A stretch of 64,000 nucleotides of DNA from Salinimicrobium xinjiangense DSM 19287 (GCF_000423585.1 NZ_AUIG01000008.1:124001-188000); one strand, 5' to 3'. Positions 18,466 to 28,058 are shown, numbered from the stretch's first letter. Notes: generated from the letters alone by a model not told the origin. Numbers and translations are program-made.

Positions 18466-19506
18466 TTATCGGGCTACACGGCCTGAAGCGTCCCCGCCCA
18501 TTAATTTTTTAACCTCATCTATAGTCACCAGGTTTGCATCACCTTTGATGGTATGTTTCAATGCTGATGCGGCTACTGCAAAGTTCAATGCGTTTTGATC
18601 ATCTTCAGGATATTTCAACAATCCGTAGATCAATCCGGCCATGAAGGAATCTCCCCCTCCTACTCTGTCCACAATGTGCGTAATATTGTACTCCGGAGAT
18701 TTGAACATGGTTTCTCCATCGTAAAGTACTCCGGCCCAAGTGTTGTGAGAAGCTGAAAGTGATCCTCTAAGGGTAGTAATAACTTTCTTTGCATTCGGGA
18801 ACTTTTCCATCATTTGCTGACAAACAGAAAGGAAAGCTTCAGCTTTAACGTGCTGTCCCTGAGTAGTAATATCAAGACCTTCAGGTTTGATTCCGAAGTG
18901 CTTTTCTGCATCTTCTTCATTTCCGAGGATAATGTCACAATAAGAAGTAAGCTCGGTCATAATTGCTTCCGGCTCTACTCCGTATTTCCAAAGCTTAGCG
19001 CGGTAGTTAAGGTCTGTTGAAATTGTAATTCCCTTTGCACTTGCAGCTTTTACAGCTTCAAGGCAGGCATCGGCTGCTCCCTGTGAAATTGCAGGGGTTA
19101 TCCCTGTCCAGTGGAACCAACCTGCTCCATCAAAAACCTCATCCCAGTCCACCATTCCTTTTTCAATCTCGGACATGGCCGAATGAGCGCGGTCATAAAC
19201 TACTTTACTTCCGCGGCTCACTGCCCCGGTTTCAAGAAAATATATCCCAAGACGATCTCCTCCAAAAATGATCTTATCTGTACCTACGTTTCTCTTACGC
19301 ATTTCCATAAGTGCGCATTCCCCAATGTCATTTTTAGGTAAACGGGTAACGAAATCAACCGGCACACCATAATTGGCCAGAGACACCGCTACATTAGATT
19401 CTCCACCCCCGTAAACTACATCAAAGCTTGTTGCCTGCGAAAACCGCAGATGTTCCTGCGGAGCCAGACGTAACATTATTTCACCAAAAGTCACTACTTT
19501 TTTCAT
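18466..19506 (-). CDS. kdgK: 2-keto-3-deoxygluconate kinase, first copy (PfkB family)
   Basis: 346 residues from the ATG at 19506, chosen because AAGGA lies a few bases upstream and 'MKKVVTFGEIMLRLAP' is the usual N-terminus; the longer frame to 19530 adds eight unsupported residues. 'GGGESNVAVSLANYG', 'YRAKLWKYG' and 'DRVGGGDSFMAGLIYGLL' (catalytic Asp in GGGDS) are typical of KdgK. Makes KDPG from KDG and ATP. Between uxaC and the aldolase; a paralogue follows the aldolase. Confidence 0.92.
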   Translation of the reverse strand: MKKVVTFGEIMLRLAPQEHLRFSQATSFDVVYGGGESNVAVSLANYGVPVDFVTRLPKNDIGECALMEMRKRNVGTDKIIFGGDRLGIYFLETGAVSRGSKVVYDRAHSAMSEIEKGMVDWDEVFDGAGWFHWTGITPAISQGAADACLEAVKAASAKGITISTDLNYRAKLWKYGVEPEAIMTELTSYCDIILGNEEDAEKHFGIKPEGLDITTQGQHVKAEAFLSVCQQMMEKFPNAKKVITTLRGSLSASHNTWAGVLYDGETMFKSPEYNITHIVDRVGGGDSFMAGLIYGLLKYPEDDQNALNFAVAASALKHTIKGDANLVTIDEVKKLMGGDASGRVAR

Positions 19507-19572
19507 AATTCCTTGTTTAAATAAATCCATATTTCAGCAATAAAGCCTTGTGAGTTTAAGGCTTAAGCTGTT

Positions 19573-20976
19573 TTAAAAATCAAAATATTCTTTTGCGTTT
19601 TTATAACTAATGTTAGTAATAGTCTGCCCTACCAGCTCCATATCATCGGGTAATTCTCCTTTTGCCATTTCCTCGCCAAACAAGTTACATAAAACTCTGC
19701 GGAAGTACTCGTGACGCGGAAAAGACAGGAAGCTTCTCGAGTCGGTCAACATCCCGATAAAGACACTAACCAGTCCCATATTCGACAGTGCGTCCAGTTG
19801 ATCTAGGATCCCCTGCTTTTGATCAAGGAACCACCAGCCCGATCCGAACTGGACCTTACCTTTGATACTACCGTCATTAAAATTCCCTATCATACTTGCA
19901 AAAACAGCATTATCTGCCGGATTCAGGTTGTACAAAATTGTCTTGGTAAGTTTGTCTTTCCCGTCAAGATGATTGAGGTACTGAGATATTTTTTCGGCCT
20001 GAGCGTAATCTCCAATGGAATCCCAGCCGGTGTCTGGCCCCAGCTTTTCAAGCATACGCTTGTTGTTGTTCCTTAAAGCGCCAAGGTGGAATTGTTGAAC
20101 CCAGCCAAACTCATGATAGGTCTCGCTTAGGAATAACAGAATTGAGGTAATGAATTTCCTTGCCTCCAGCTCTGAAATTTCCTCTCCATTTCTCTTTTTT
20201 GAAAAGATAGATTCTATTTCGGTTTCTGTAAACTCTTCAAATGAAATTGCATTCAATCCGTGGTCACACAATCTGCAGCCATTCTCGTGGAAAAATTCAA
20301 TTCTTTGTCGCAAAGCATTCTGAAGGTCCTTATAAGTACCTATTGAAGTTTCAGCAACTTCTGCCAGTTGATCTACATATGAATTATAGGAAGGAGATTC
20401 AATAAGAACCGCTTTATCGGGACGAAAAGCTGTACTCACTTTAATTCCGAAGTCACTATCTGATAATTGCCTGTGATATTCGAGAGTATCAAGAGGGTCT
20501 TCGGTAGTACAAAGCGTCTCCACTCCCATTTTCTTGAGAAGTCCGCGGCAGGAATATTCCGGTTGTCTTAGTTTTTCATTGACAGCGTCGTAGATCCTTT
20601 CGGCTGATTCCTCATTTAGAAGTTCATCAATTCCGAAGTACCTCTGAAGCTCCAGATGTGTCCAGTGGAACAGCGGATTTCGAAGCGTGTGAGGCACCGT
20701 TTTCGCCCAGGCCAGAAACTTCTCCTTGTCTGAAGCATCACCGGTAATATATTTTTCATCCACACCCATGGTGCGCATCGCACGCCACTTATAGTGATCG
20801 CCGGCGATCCATACCTGGGTAATATTGTCAAACTGCCTGTCTTCGGCGATCTCTTTGGGAGAAAGGTGATTATGGTAATCAATGATAGGCTGTTCCTTAG
20901 CGAAGTTGTTGTAGAGATCTTTTGCCTGCTGACTGTAAAGCAAAAAATCATCTGTTATAAATTTATTGGGTTTCAT
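19573..20976 (-). CDS. uxaC: Uronate (glucuronate/galacturonate) isomerase
   Basis: 467 residues, the normal length of UxaC (amidohydrolase-like TIM barrel). 'PIIDYHNHLSP' near the N-terminus carries the HxH metal ligands, 'WTHLELQRYFGI' and 'GMLTDSRSFLSFPRHEYFRR' are highly characteristic. It converts D-galacturonate to D-tagaturonate and D-glucuronate to D-fructuronate in the cytoplasm. Third gene of the kduI operon, 27 bp after kduD. Confidence 0.95.
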   Translation of the reverse strand: MKPNKFITDDFLLYSQQAKDLYNNFAKEQPIIDYHNHLSPKEIAEDRQFDNITQVWIAGDHYKWRAMRTMGVDEKYITGDASDKEKFLAWAKTVPHTLRNPLFHWTHLELQRYFGIDELLNEESAERIYDAVNEKLRQPEYSCRGLLKKMGVETLCTTEDPLDTLEYHRQLSDSDFGIKVSTAFRPDKAVLIESPSYNSYVDQLAEVAETSIGTYKDLQNALRQRIEFFHENGCRLCDHGLNAISFEEFTETEIESIFSKKRNGEEISELEARKFITSILLFLSETYHEFGWVQQFHLGALRNNNKRMLEKLGPDTGWDSIGDYAQAEKISQYLNHLDGKDKLTKTILYNLNPADNAVFASMIGNFNDGSIKGKVQFGSGWWFLDQKQGILDQLDALSNMGLVSVFIGMLTDSRSFLSFPRHEYFRRVLCNLFGEEMAKGELPDDMELVGQTITNISYKNAKEYFDF

Positions 20977-21003
20977 TCTTTAATATTTATCAATTTCAAG
21001 GTA

Positions 21004-21765
21004 TTAGCGGCCCATCCAGCCACCATCTACCAAAACAATAGATCCATTCATGTAATCACTGGCTTTTGAAGCAAGGAAAACAACAGGTCCTTTAAAATCT
21101 TCGGGTTTCCCCCATCTTCCTGCAGGAATTCTCGCCAGGATCGAAGTGCTTCTGTCCTCATCTTCCCGCAAGGCTGCTGTATTATCTGTAGCAATATAGC
21201 CAGGCGCAATTGCATTGATCTGCACCCCTTTTGAAGCCCATTCATTTGAGAAAGCCTTCACGAGTTGCCCCACGGCACCTTTAGAAGCGGCGTAGCCAGG
21301 CACCGTGATTCCACCCTGAAAAGTGAGAAGGGACGCTGTAAAAATAATTTTCCCACTTCCTCTTTTGATCATTTCTTTCCCGATCTCCCGGGTCAAAATG
21401 AACTGGGAATTCTGATTCACCTCTATCACCTTATCCCAATACTCATCAGGATGTTCGGCGACAGGTTTCCTCATGATGGTTCCGGCGTTGTTCACCAGGA
21501 TATCTATGGTAGGATTTTCAGATTTTACTTTTTCGATAAAAGCGTAAAGACTTTTTCTGTCTGAAAAATCACACTGATAGGCAGAGAATTTTCTTCCGGC
21601 AGCCTGAACTGCTTTTCCTATTTCTGAACCTTCTGCCTTTAAGCTGGTAGAAACTCCGATGATGTCTGCGCCTGCTTCCGCAAGACCCTGGGCCATTGCG
21701 AAGCCTATTCCGCGGTTACATCCTGTAACCAATGCCGTTTTTCCGGTTAGATCGAATAATTTCAT
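21004..21765 (-). CDS. kduD: 2-dehydro-3-deoxy-D-gluconate 5-dehydrogenase
   Basis: 253-residue short-chain dehydrogenase with TGCNRGIG at 14-21, NNAG at 92-95, Ser145 and YAASK (Tyr158, Lys162). 'TIMRKPVAEHPDEYWDKVIEVN' and 'GVQINAIAPGYIATDNT' are typical of KduD, which reduces 2,5-diketo-3-deoxygluconate to KDG. It follows kduI by 2 bp, and the pair handle the unsaturated uronates released by pectate lyases and GH105. Confidence 0.93.
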   Translation of the reverse strand: MKLFDLTGKTALVTGCNRGIGFAMAQGLAEAGADIIGVSTSLKAEGSEIGKAVQAAGRKFSAYQCDFSDRKSLYAFIEKVKSENPTIDILVNNAGTIMRKPVAEHPDEYWDKVIEVNQNSQFILTREIGKEMIKRGSGKIIFTASLLTFQGGITVPGYAASKGAVGQLVKAFSNEWASKGVQINAIAPGYIATDNTAALREDEDRSTSILARIPAGRWGKPEDFKGPVVFLASKASDYMNGSIVLVDGGWMGR

Positions 21766-21767
21766 AA

Positions 21768-22604
21768 TTACTTGAGGTTATCGGGATCAACTTTATCCAT
21801 ATCTCCGTAGTCCAGATTCTCACCTGCCATTCCCCAGATAAAAGTATAATTTGAAGTTCCGGCGCCGGCGTGGATAGACCATTCCGGAGATAGTACTGCC
21901 TGATGGTTCTTCATAAAGATGTGCCTTGTTTCATCTGGCTGACCCATGAAGTGGCTGATGGTTTGTCCCTCTTCAAGATCGAAATAGAAATAAGCTTCCA
22001 TTCTGCGGGCATGTGTATGAGGAGGCATGGTGTTCCATATATTTCCCTCTACAAGTTCGGTCATTCCCATCTGTAACTGACAGGTTTCCACTATGCTGTT
22101 CACAATAAGTTTATTCAAAATACGCTTATTCGCATATTTTTCATCTCCAAGATGAACTACTTCAGCATCTTCTTTTCCTACTTTCTTAGTAGGGCATTCT
22201 TTATGAGCCGGAGCGGAATTAAGATAAAATATTGGCTGCTCTCCGCCTGACTTCTTAAAAATGACATTTTTGGTTCCTTTTCCAACATAGAGCGCTTCTT
22301 TATGCGCTAATTCGAATTCTTTTCCATCGACTTCTACAACACCGGTACCTCCTACATTGATCACTCCCAGTTCCCTGCGATCCAGGAAATTTTCGGCCTT
22401 TAGATCATCAATGGTTTCCAGTTTCAGATCCTTATTTACAGGAAAAGCTCCACCTACAATGAATCTGTCATACATGGAATAGGTAAGGTTGATCTCGTCA
22501 TTTTTGAAGAGGTCAGGAATTAAAAAATGTTCTCTTAACTCCTGGGTAGTATATCTTTTTACATCATTTGGATGATGTGCGTAACGTAATTCTGATTTTG
22601 TCAT
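21768..22604 (-). CDS. kduI: 5-keto-4-deoxyuronate isomerase
   Basis: 278-residue bicupin. 'NTMPPHTHARRMEAYFYFD' contains the metal-binding His-x-His and Glu of KduI, with another His in 'QAVLSPEWSIHAGAGTSNYTFIW'. It isomerises 5-keto-4-deoxyuronate to 2,5-diketo-3-deoxygluconate. First gene of the catabolic operon; the ATG lies about 90 bp downstream of an operator-overlapped promoter. The coding region has one copy of the palindromic word at 22256-22272. Confidence 0.95.
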   Translation of the reverse strand: MTKSELRYAHHPNDVKRYTTQELREHFLIPDLFKNDEINLTYSMYDRFIVGGAFPVNKDLKLETIDDLKAENFLDRRELGVINVGGTGVVEVDGKEFELAHKEALYVGKGTKNVIFKKSGGEQPIFYLNSAPAHKECPTKKVGKEDAEVVHLGDEKYANKRILNKLIVNSIVETCQLQMGMTELVEGNIWNTMPPHTHARRMEAYFYFDLEEGQTISHFMGQPDETRHIFMKNHQAVLSPEWSIHAGAGTSNYTFIWGMAGENLDYGDMDKVDPDNLK

Positions 22605-22691
22605 TTAGATGTGTTTTTGCTATTCTACTTTATTTTAATCTAAGGTGCTGACGGTATGACTTCCTGCCGCACCCCCTGCGGGATTTTCATT

Positions 22692-22715
22692 TGTGCAATC
22701 GATTACACAAATATA
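22692..22715 (-). promoter_or_regulatory. Promoter -7 box with abutting LacI-type operator upstream of kduI
   Basis: Minus strand: TATATTTG (22715-22708, exact TAnnTTTG) is followed without spacer by TGTAATCGATTGCACA (22707-22692). On the plus strand the site reads TGTGCAATCGATTACACA, an 18-bp near-palindrome. The predicted start of transcription falls inside the operator, so binding should block initiation. No good -33 TTG is found at normal spacing. Confidence 0.75.
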
Positions 22716-22792
22716 GGATTTTTTCAGCGAAAAGGTTTTCTCAAGCGTTAAAATCCTACAGAACATAGTAAAAATATTTGGCTTCTAAAATG

Positions 22793-23608
22793 TCATTTTT
22801 GAGACTCCTTTTTTTGCTTCTGGTTTTTTAGATCTGCCAGCCCCTCATAAACCAACTGCGCCACTGCCTTAGCACCCGCCGGTTGAAAATGGGTATTATC
22901 GCTGCTGCCTTCAGGATAGGCTTCATACAAGCCGGGGCCGAAATTCATGAAATAATTTTCGGTCACGTACTCTTTACCTTTTTCAGTAAAATGATCCATA
23001 GAGCGTTGTGTAAGGTCAATTAGATATACATCCAGCTCCTCTGCAACCTCTACAGCAGCCATGTAATAATCTCGATGTACATTCTGCAGCTTGCCCTCTT
23101 CCCAGGGATAATTGCGGTTCACAGGAGTCAGAATTACCGGAATTCCACCTTTTTGACGGGTCTGGTTCACATAAAGCCGCAGGTATTCTTTGTATCCTTC
23201 AACAGTTACATAGCGTTCAGTTTTGTCTTCGGCGGCATCATTGTGTCCGAATTGCATCAACACCAGATCTCCTTTTTGAAGACCTTCATAAACCGAAGAC
23301 CATCTCCCTTCCTCAAAAAAGGTGCGGGTGCTACGGCCTCCGCGAGCTCTGTTATCAATTACTACAGAATCTGTTTTTATTATATGTGACAAAGGTTTCA
23401 GGTTCTTTTTCTTCATTATTTCCTGAAACACCTGACCCCATCCCATTATGGGATAACGGGTTTTCATGTAGTCCTTATCGGGATCATAATCGCCACTGTA
23501 ATCGGCCATGGTGGAATCTCCTATGAGATAAACTTTCGTCACTTCTTTCTTCTGAAACGAAAAAACTGCAAGCGCCGAAAAAATGAGAATTAAAGATTTG
23601 AAGCTCAT
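22793..23608 (-). CDS. CE12 rhamnogalacturonan/pectin acetylesterase
   Basis: 271 residues; a short hydrophobic N-terminus ('LIFSALAVFSFQ') acts as signal peptide. SGNH blocks: GDSTM with the nucleophilic Ser, 'RARGGRSTRTFF', 'QFGHNDA' and 'SSDNTHFQPAGA' with Asp/His. Removes acetyl groups from pectin backbones (galacturonate O-2/O-3). Last gene of the PL1-CE8 operon, 2 bp after GH28. The lysine-rich C-terminus 'NQKQKKESQK' is short tail. A copy of the palindromic word overlaps its stop codon (22785-22801). Confidence 0.88.
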   Translation of the reverse strand: MSFKSLILIFSALAVFSFQKKEVTKVYLIGDSTMADYSGDYDPDKDYMKTRYPIMGWGQVFQEIMKKKNLKPLSHIIKTDSVVIDNRARGGRSTRTFFEEGRWSSVYEGLQKGDLVLMQFGHNDAAEDKTERYVTVEGYKEYLRLYVNQTRQKGGIPVILTPVNRNYPWEEGKLQNVHRDYYMAAVEVAEELDVYLIDLTQRSMDHFTEKGKEYVTENYFMNFGPGLYEAYPEGSSDNTHFQPAGAKAVAQLVYEGLADLKNQKQKKESQK

Positions 23609-23609
23609 A

Positions 23610-25301
23610 TTACTGAAGTATTACTGCGTTTTTAGAAAGCTTTTTATCCTGCTCGATCTGCTCACCAGCAGCAGAAAAATCTTCCTTTTCAAATTTCACA
23701 TTTTTGGATAAGGTTCCAAGAACCCGCACCGGAGTTTTACCGTTTTCAGCAAAAGAAAAGTCTTTTACATCCACATTTTTGGTGTTGTACAAAGTGATGG
23801 CAGAATCATTTCCGGCGATCACCTTTACATTGATCAACTCCAGTCCATCCACGTCTATAGCGGTTATTCCCTGTTTTGCTTCCAAAACAGAATTTTCGAT
23901 CCTGATATTTTTCACGTTCATCTCGGGCAGACCCATAAAAAATGCTGCTCTTTGGGAATCCACTACCCGGATGTTCTTCATAACTATATTCCTGAACGAC
24001 GGAGTTTCTACAGTAACCGGCATTGGAGTTTCATCACGGGTTTCCTCCACAGTAGCTTCATCATCATCAAGAACAGGCGCTTTTCCGCCGTAAAAAAGAT
24101 TGAATCTAATAGCATCTGTAGGAATGTTGAGCATATCAATATTAGAAATAAAAATATTCTCCACTACTCCGCCCCTTCCGCGGGTACTTTTAAATCTAAG
24201 ACCAACATCAGTTCCCATAAAAGTACAGTTTGAAATATGTACGTTCCTTACTCCGCCACTCATCTCGCTACCTACCACAACTCCGCCGTGCCCGTGGTAA
24301 ACTATATTGTTCTTTACTACCACATTCTCTGTTGGCATTCCCCTGTCTCTACCATCTTTGTTTTTGCCGGACTTGAAACAAATGGCATCATCACCCACAT
24401 CAAAGGTATTGTTATAGACAAGGACATTTTTACAGGATTCCAGATCCAGTCCGTCGCCGTTCTGTGAGTACCAGGGGTTACGGACATTAATGTTCCTAAT
24501 AATGATATCTTCACTCATAAGCGGATGAATATTCCAGGCAGGAGAATTTTGAAATGTTGGCCCGTCAAGAAGAATTCGCTTGCTGTTGACAAGACTCACC
24601 ATAACCGGTCTAAGATAATCTTTCACCTTTTGATGTGCCTCTATCCCCTCCAGATCGGGAACATTTTGATCTGTGGAAAGTTTATATCCAAGTTTTGCCT
24701 CTTCTGAAGGAAACCATATTTTCTCATCCTCAGAAAGCACTCCGCCAGAATTCACTAAGGTCTTCCATTGATTAGCCGTCATCTTGCCCTTTTTGACAGG
24801 TCTCCAAGCATCGCCGTTCCCGTCAATAGTTCCTTTTCCGGTGATGGCGATGTTTTCTACATGGTTGGCATGAATGGGAGAAATATTTCTTACTGTGTTC
24901 AGGCCTTCAAAACTGGTCTCGATTAGAGAATAATCGTCGAAATCCCTGCTGAACAGCAATAATGCACCATCTTCGAGGTGAAGATTGATATTGCTCTTCA
25001 ATTCAATAGGTCCCGTTAACCAGATTCCGCGGGGAATTTCTATTCTTCCACCTCCTTTGGAATTTACTTCAGAAATTGCCTTTTTAAAGGCCTCAGTATT
25101 TTTAAAAGTACCTCCTGCCTTTGCTCCGAACTCTGTTATGGATCTGGAATAATCGGGAAATGAAGTCTCTTTGACACGTGGCATGTCAAATTCGAGTCCC
25201 TCATACATCTCCTGCAGACTCACCTGTGCCTTCAAAGTACCTGTTCCAATAACCAGGAACAGCGCTGCAGCTAAGGTCTTAAAATTTATTTTTTTCATCA
25301 C
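23610..25301 (-). CDS. GH28 polygalacturonase-like glycosidase, secreted
   Basis: 563 residues with a signal peptide ending near 'TLKAQ' (residue 25). Full GH28 set: NGDGLD at 281-286, GDD at 303-305, GHGG at 337-340 and 'GLRFKS' in the RIK position. A ~60-residue acidic, likely flexible insertion around residues 405-430 ('DDDEATVEETRDETPM') lies between the helix turns and is unusual. Third GH28 of the locus; this one is co-transcribed with GH43 and CE12. Specificity beyond galacturonic linkages is not visible. Confidence 0.9.
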   Translation of the reverse strand: MMKKINFKTLAAALFLVIGTGTLKAQVSLQEMYEGLEFDMPRVKETSFPDYSRSITEFGAKAGGTFKNTEAFKKAISEVNSKGGGRIEIPRGIWLTGPIELKSNINLHLEDGALLLFSRDFDDYSLIETSFEGLNTVRNISPIHANHVENIAITGKGTIDGNGDAWRPVKKGKMTANQWKTLVNSGGVLSEDEKIWFPSEEAKLGYKLSTDQNVPDLEGIEAHQKVKDYLRPVMVSLVNSKRILLDGPTFQNSPAWNIHPLMSEDIIIRNINVRNPWYSQNGDGLDLESCKNVLVYNNTFDVGDDAICFKSGKNKDGRDRGMPTENVVVKNNIVYHGHGGVVVGSEMSGGVRNVHISNCTFMGTDVGLRFKSTRGRGGVVENIFISNIDMLNIPTDAIRFNLFYGGKAPVLDDDEATVEETRDETPMPVTVETPSFRNIVMKNIRVVDSQRAAFFMGLPEMNVKNIRIENSVLEAKQGITAIDVDGLELINVKVIAGNDSAITLYNTKNVDVKDFSFAENGKTPVRVLGTLSKNVKFEKEDFSAAGEQIEQDKKLSKNAVILQ

Positions 25302-25319
25302 GTTTATCGCGCTTTTGTG

Positions 25320-26969
25320 TTATTTCTTCAAAAACCTAAACCAGTCAAAATCGGCATACCCGGAATCATTGGTTTGATTTTCTTTAGTGGCAAATAAGCC
25401 AACTTTGGCTCCTATCCATTTTCCTTCTCTGGCAGTAAAATCTTCCTTAATTTCTGTAAATTTCTTTCCGTCTTCACTATATCTGAAGGTACACTGTGCA
25501 TTTTTATCTACTTCTACTCTGAAATAAATATCCGTTCCTGATAGTTTTTTCAGCTGTTTCTTTTGTTCCGGATTTCCTTCATCGGCCTTTTCAGCTTCAG
25601 CAAAAACGATGTAAATACCATCCTTTCTGCTTTCCAAGGCCACATAGGCGTAAGATCTTCCCATTACGATCAACCCTGCTTTTTCATTCTCCAGATCTTC
25701 GTTTGGGTTGAAGGTCAATTTGGTTGTAGTAGTAAACTCCTGTGCCGGAAACTTCTGCAGCAACAGGTTGGGTGCATCCCATAGATTTTTAGCATCTTCA
25801 GGGAGTAAGTGGGTATAAAGACGCAACTGACCTTTCGCCGGATTTGCAAAAGCCCAGGTAGCTTCAGGATTCGCATGCCACTGCCATTGAAGTCCGATAT
25901 CATTTCCGTCAAATTCATCTGAATCTTTAGGCGTTTGTACGGGATATTGTTTATCAACATTGGGCTTTTTATGTCTAAGCACCGGTTCTCCTGTGCCGTC
26001 ACCATCCTTGTCCTCTCCCATTGTTGGCCAGCCGTCCTTCCAGGTCATAGGCTGCAGGTGAACTATGCGACCGTAAGCTTCCTTATCCTGAAAATGAATA
26101 AACCAGTCTTCACCATTCTCAAGTTCGATCCACGCTCCCTGGTGAGGGCCGTTAATATTAGTACTCCCCTGCTCAAGGGAAATGTGCTCTTCATAGGGCC
26201 CGTAAGGATACTTTGATCGCAGGATCAACTGCCAGCCGGTGGAAACTCCGCCTGCAGGGGCGAAAATATAATAATAGCCATCCTTTTTGTAGAACTTTGT
26301 TCCTTCAACTGTAGGATGATCTTCATGACCATCAAAAACGATCTTTCCGGCACCGGTAGTTTTTGTGCCTTCCCAATTCATAGGTTTCACTATAAGGATA
26401 CTTTTGATTCCTGCGCGGCTTCCTGCAAAGGCATGTGATAAATAAGCTTTGCCATCTTCATCCCACAGCGGCGCAGGATCAATAAGTCCTTTTCCTGCTT
26501 CAACAAGAACAGGCTCTTCCCACTCCCCTTCGGGATCTTTGGTTTTTACCATGTAAATTCCGAAGTCGGGATCTCCCCAATAGATATAATACTCGCCCTC
26601 ATGATAACGGAAAGCAGGCGCCCAAACTCCATTTCCATGCTGGGGGGAGCTGAAATGTTCATCGGGCACCTGTCGATCCAAAGCATGACCTATAAGTTTC
26701 CAGTTCACCAGATCTTTGGAATGTAAGATCGGTAAGGCCGGCGCCGAATTAAAAGAAGAGGAAGTCATGTAGAAATCGCTGCCCACTCTCACCACATCTG
26801 GGTCTGAATAGTCTGCATGCAGAATAGGATTTTTATAGGTTCCATCCCCCTGATCGGCCACCCAGACATCGGAAACGAAAGGCTCCTGATCCTGTGCATG
26901 AGTATTTACAGATTGCAGAAGAACACAACTTGTGAAGATTAAAATGGAAGTTCTAAACTGTCTTTTCAT
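25320..26969 (-). CDS. GH43 family glycosidase (beta-xylosidase/arabinofuranosidase type)
   Basis: 549 residues, signal peptide to about 'VNTHAQ'. Residues ~45-345 form the five-bladed GH43 propeller: 'DYSDPDVVRVG' (catalytic-base Asp, 53-61), 'DPAPLWDEDGKAYL' (pKa-modulating Asp) and 'TVEGTKFYKKDGYYYIF' (acid Glu). Residues ~350-549 resemble the beta-sandwich C-terminal domain of this group ('DSDEFDGNDIGLQWQWHANP', 'GLIVMGRSYAYVAL'). Removes xylose or arabinose side chains; in this locus xylogalacturonan or side-chain trimming is plausible but inferred. Confidence 0.9.
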   Translation of the reverse strand: MKRQFRTSILIFTSCVLLQSVNTHAQDQEPFVSDVWVADQGDGTYKNPILHADYSDPDVVRVGSDFYMTSSSFNSAPALPILHSKDLVNWKLIGHALDRQVPDEHFSSPQHGNGVWAPAFRYHEGEYYIYWGDPDFGIYMVKTKDPEGEWEEPVLVEAGKGLIDPAPLWDEDGKAYLSHAFAGSRAGIKSILIVKPMNWEGTKTTGAGKIVFDGHEDHPTVEGTKFYKKDGYYYIFAPAGGVSTGWQLILRSKYPYGPYEEHISLEQGSTNINGPHQGAWIELENGEDWFIHFQDKEAYGRIVHLQPMTWKDGWPTMGEDKDGDGTGEPVLRHKKPNVDKQYPVQTPKDSDEFDGNDIGLQWQWHANPEATWAFANPAKGQLRLYTHLLPEDAKNLWDAPNLLLQKFPAQEFTTTTKLTFNPNEDLENEKAGLIVMGRSYAYVALESRKDGIYIVFAEAEKADEGNPEQKKQLKKLSGTDIYFRVEVDKNAQCTFRYSEDGKKFTEIKEDFTAREGKWIGAKVGLFATKENQTNDSGYADFDWFRFLKK

Positions 26970-27036
26970 GATGTGTTTTTTCGCCTTTTTGAGAGGTTTA
27001 TATTATCTGCTTCTGAAAATAGGATTCGTCTTTTTT

Positions 27037-28041
27037 TTACTCTTCTAATTTTCCGGACTCCTGAAGTTTGTTTAAATGTTCATCAATTTCATTCATAAAT
27101 GCCTCTTTTGTTGTGATTCCGCCAGGTTCCTGTTCCCAGGCTGCAAGGAAGTAATAGGTTACAGGTTCTGCGGTTTCATTAAAGATCACAAGGTGGTCAT
27201 GCGGACCTTCCTTCACTTCTTTTACTTCACCGGTTTTATAGAACAAAGCCATTCCCAGTTTATCCTGATCATTTACAAGAGTCTGATTCCCGTAAGTAGC
27301 GATATAGCCCCACTCTCCTCCTTCAGTTTGCTTCTGAAACAGCTCGATATTTTCGAATTTTACGATCCCCGTAGTCAGTCCTTCAAGAGGTTCTGAAAGA
27401 TCTAAAGTCGCCTTTGTAAAACGTCCTTCCGGAAAGATAGTAAGCATGGTAGTAAGATCTACAGTATCTGTACCTGTTGCCCAGTCTGAATATTCAATTC
27501 TCACTTCCGAAGAAGCTTCAGAATTAGAGATCTGTGCACGGGTGTTGCCTACATTTCTGAAATGCGCCACAGAATCATTCATAAACCTTCCGTAGCTACC
27601 GATTCCGAGAGATTTTCCGGCTTTTAGGATATCCATACCCCAGGCAGCTTCCTCGTGATAAGAATCAAAACCATCCTGACCCACCTGTGGTAGCACCAGG
27701 GTGTCCGTTTTCTTTCCGAAGACATCTATAGCATTTCTCCAGTCGAGATACAGGCGATATCCCACCTGAGAGTTCTCCCATCCCGGCCCTTCATACCTAA
27801 TGTAGTAGGAATGATCTGTATGCTCTGGTGGTAGCGTTAGTTCCTGCACATTTTCAAAAGTGCCGCCTACATATTCCCGGCCTTCCCACTGGCCACCTGT
27901 TTTGACAGATATTTCGGCATAGGTTTGAGGTTGGGCAGTTGTGTCTTCAGGAATCAAGCGTTCCTCTTTATTCCCATTCTCTTTGCAGCCGAAGGCGGCT
28001 ATTAGTAGAGAAAAAACTAAATATTTCGATATTGACTTCAT
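27037..28041 (-). CDS. DUF4861-like lipoprotein of unknown activity
   Basis: 334 residues beginning with a lipobox 'LLIAAFGC' (Cys19). The body resembles the DUF4861 family as recalled from pectin and alginate loci: 'YIRYEGPGWENSQVGYRLYLDWRNAIDVFGK' region, 'YHEEAAWGMDILKAGKSLGIGSYG' and a C-terminal beta-rich part. It is encoded between GH105 and GH43, in the same operon, so it probably acts on, or binds, oligosaccharides in the periplasm or on the outer membrane. No catalytic residues can be named; beta-sandwich binding proteins or a new lyase/hydrolase are both possible. Confidence 0.75.
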   Translation of the reverse strand: MKSISKYLVFSLLIAAFGCKENGNKEERLIPEDTTAQPQTYAEISVKTGGQWEGREYVGGTFENVQELTLPPEHTDHSYYIRYEGPGWENSQVGYRLYLDWRNAIDVFGKKTDTLVLPQVGQDGFDSYHEEAAWGMDILKAGKSLGIGSYGRFMNDSVAHFRNVGNTRAQISNSEASSEVRIEYSDWATGTDTVDLTTMLTIFPEGRFTKATLDLSEPLEGLTTGIVKFENIELFQKQTEGGEWGYIATYGNQTLVNDQDKLGMALFYKTGEVKEVKEGPHDHLVIFNETAEPVTYYFLAAWEQEPGGITTKEAFMNEIDEHLNKLQESGKLEE

Positions 28042-28058
28042 AGTATTGTTTCTAATGG

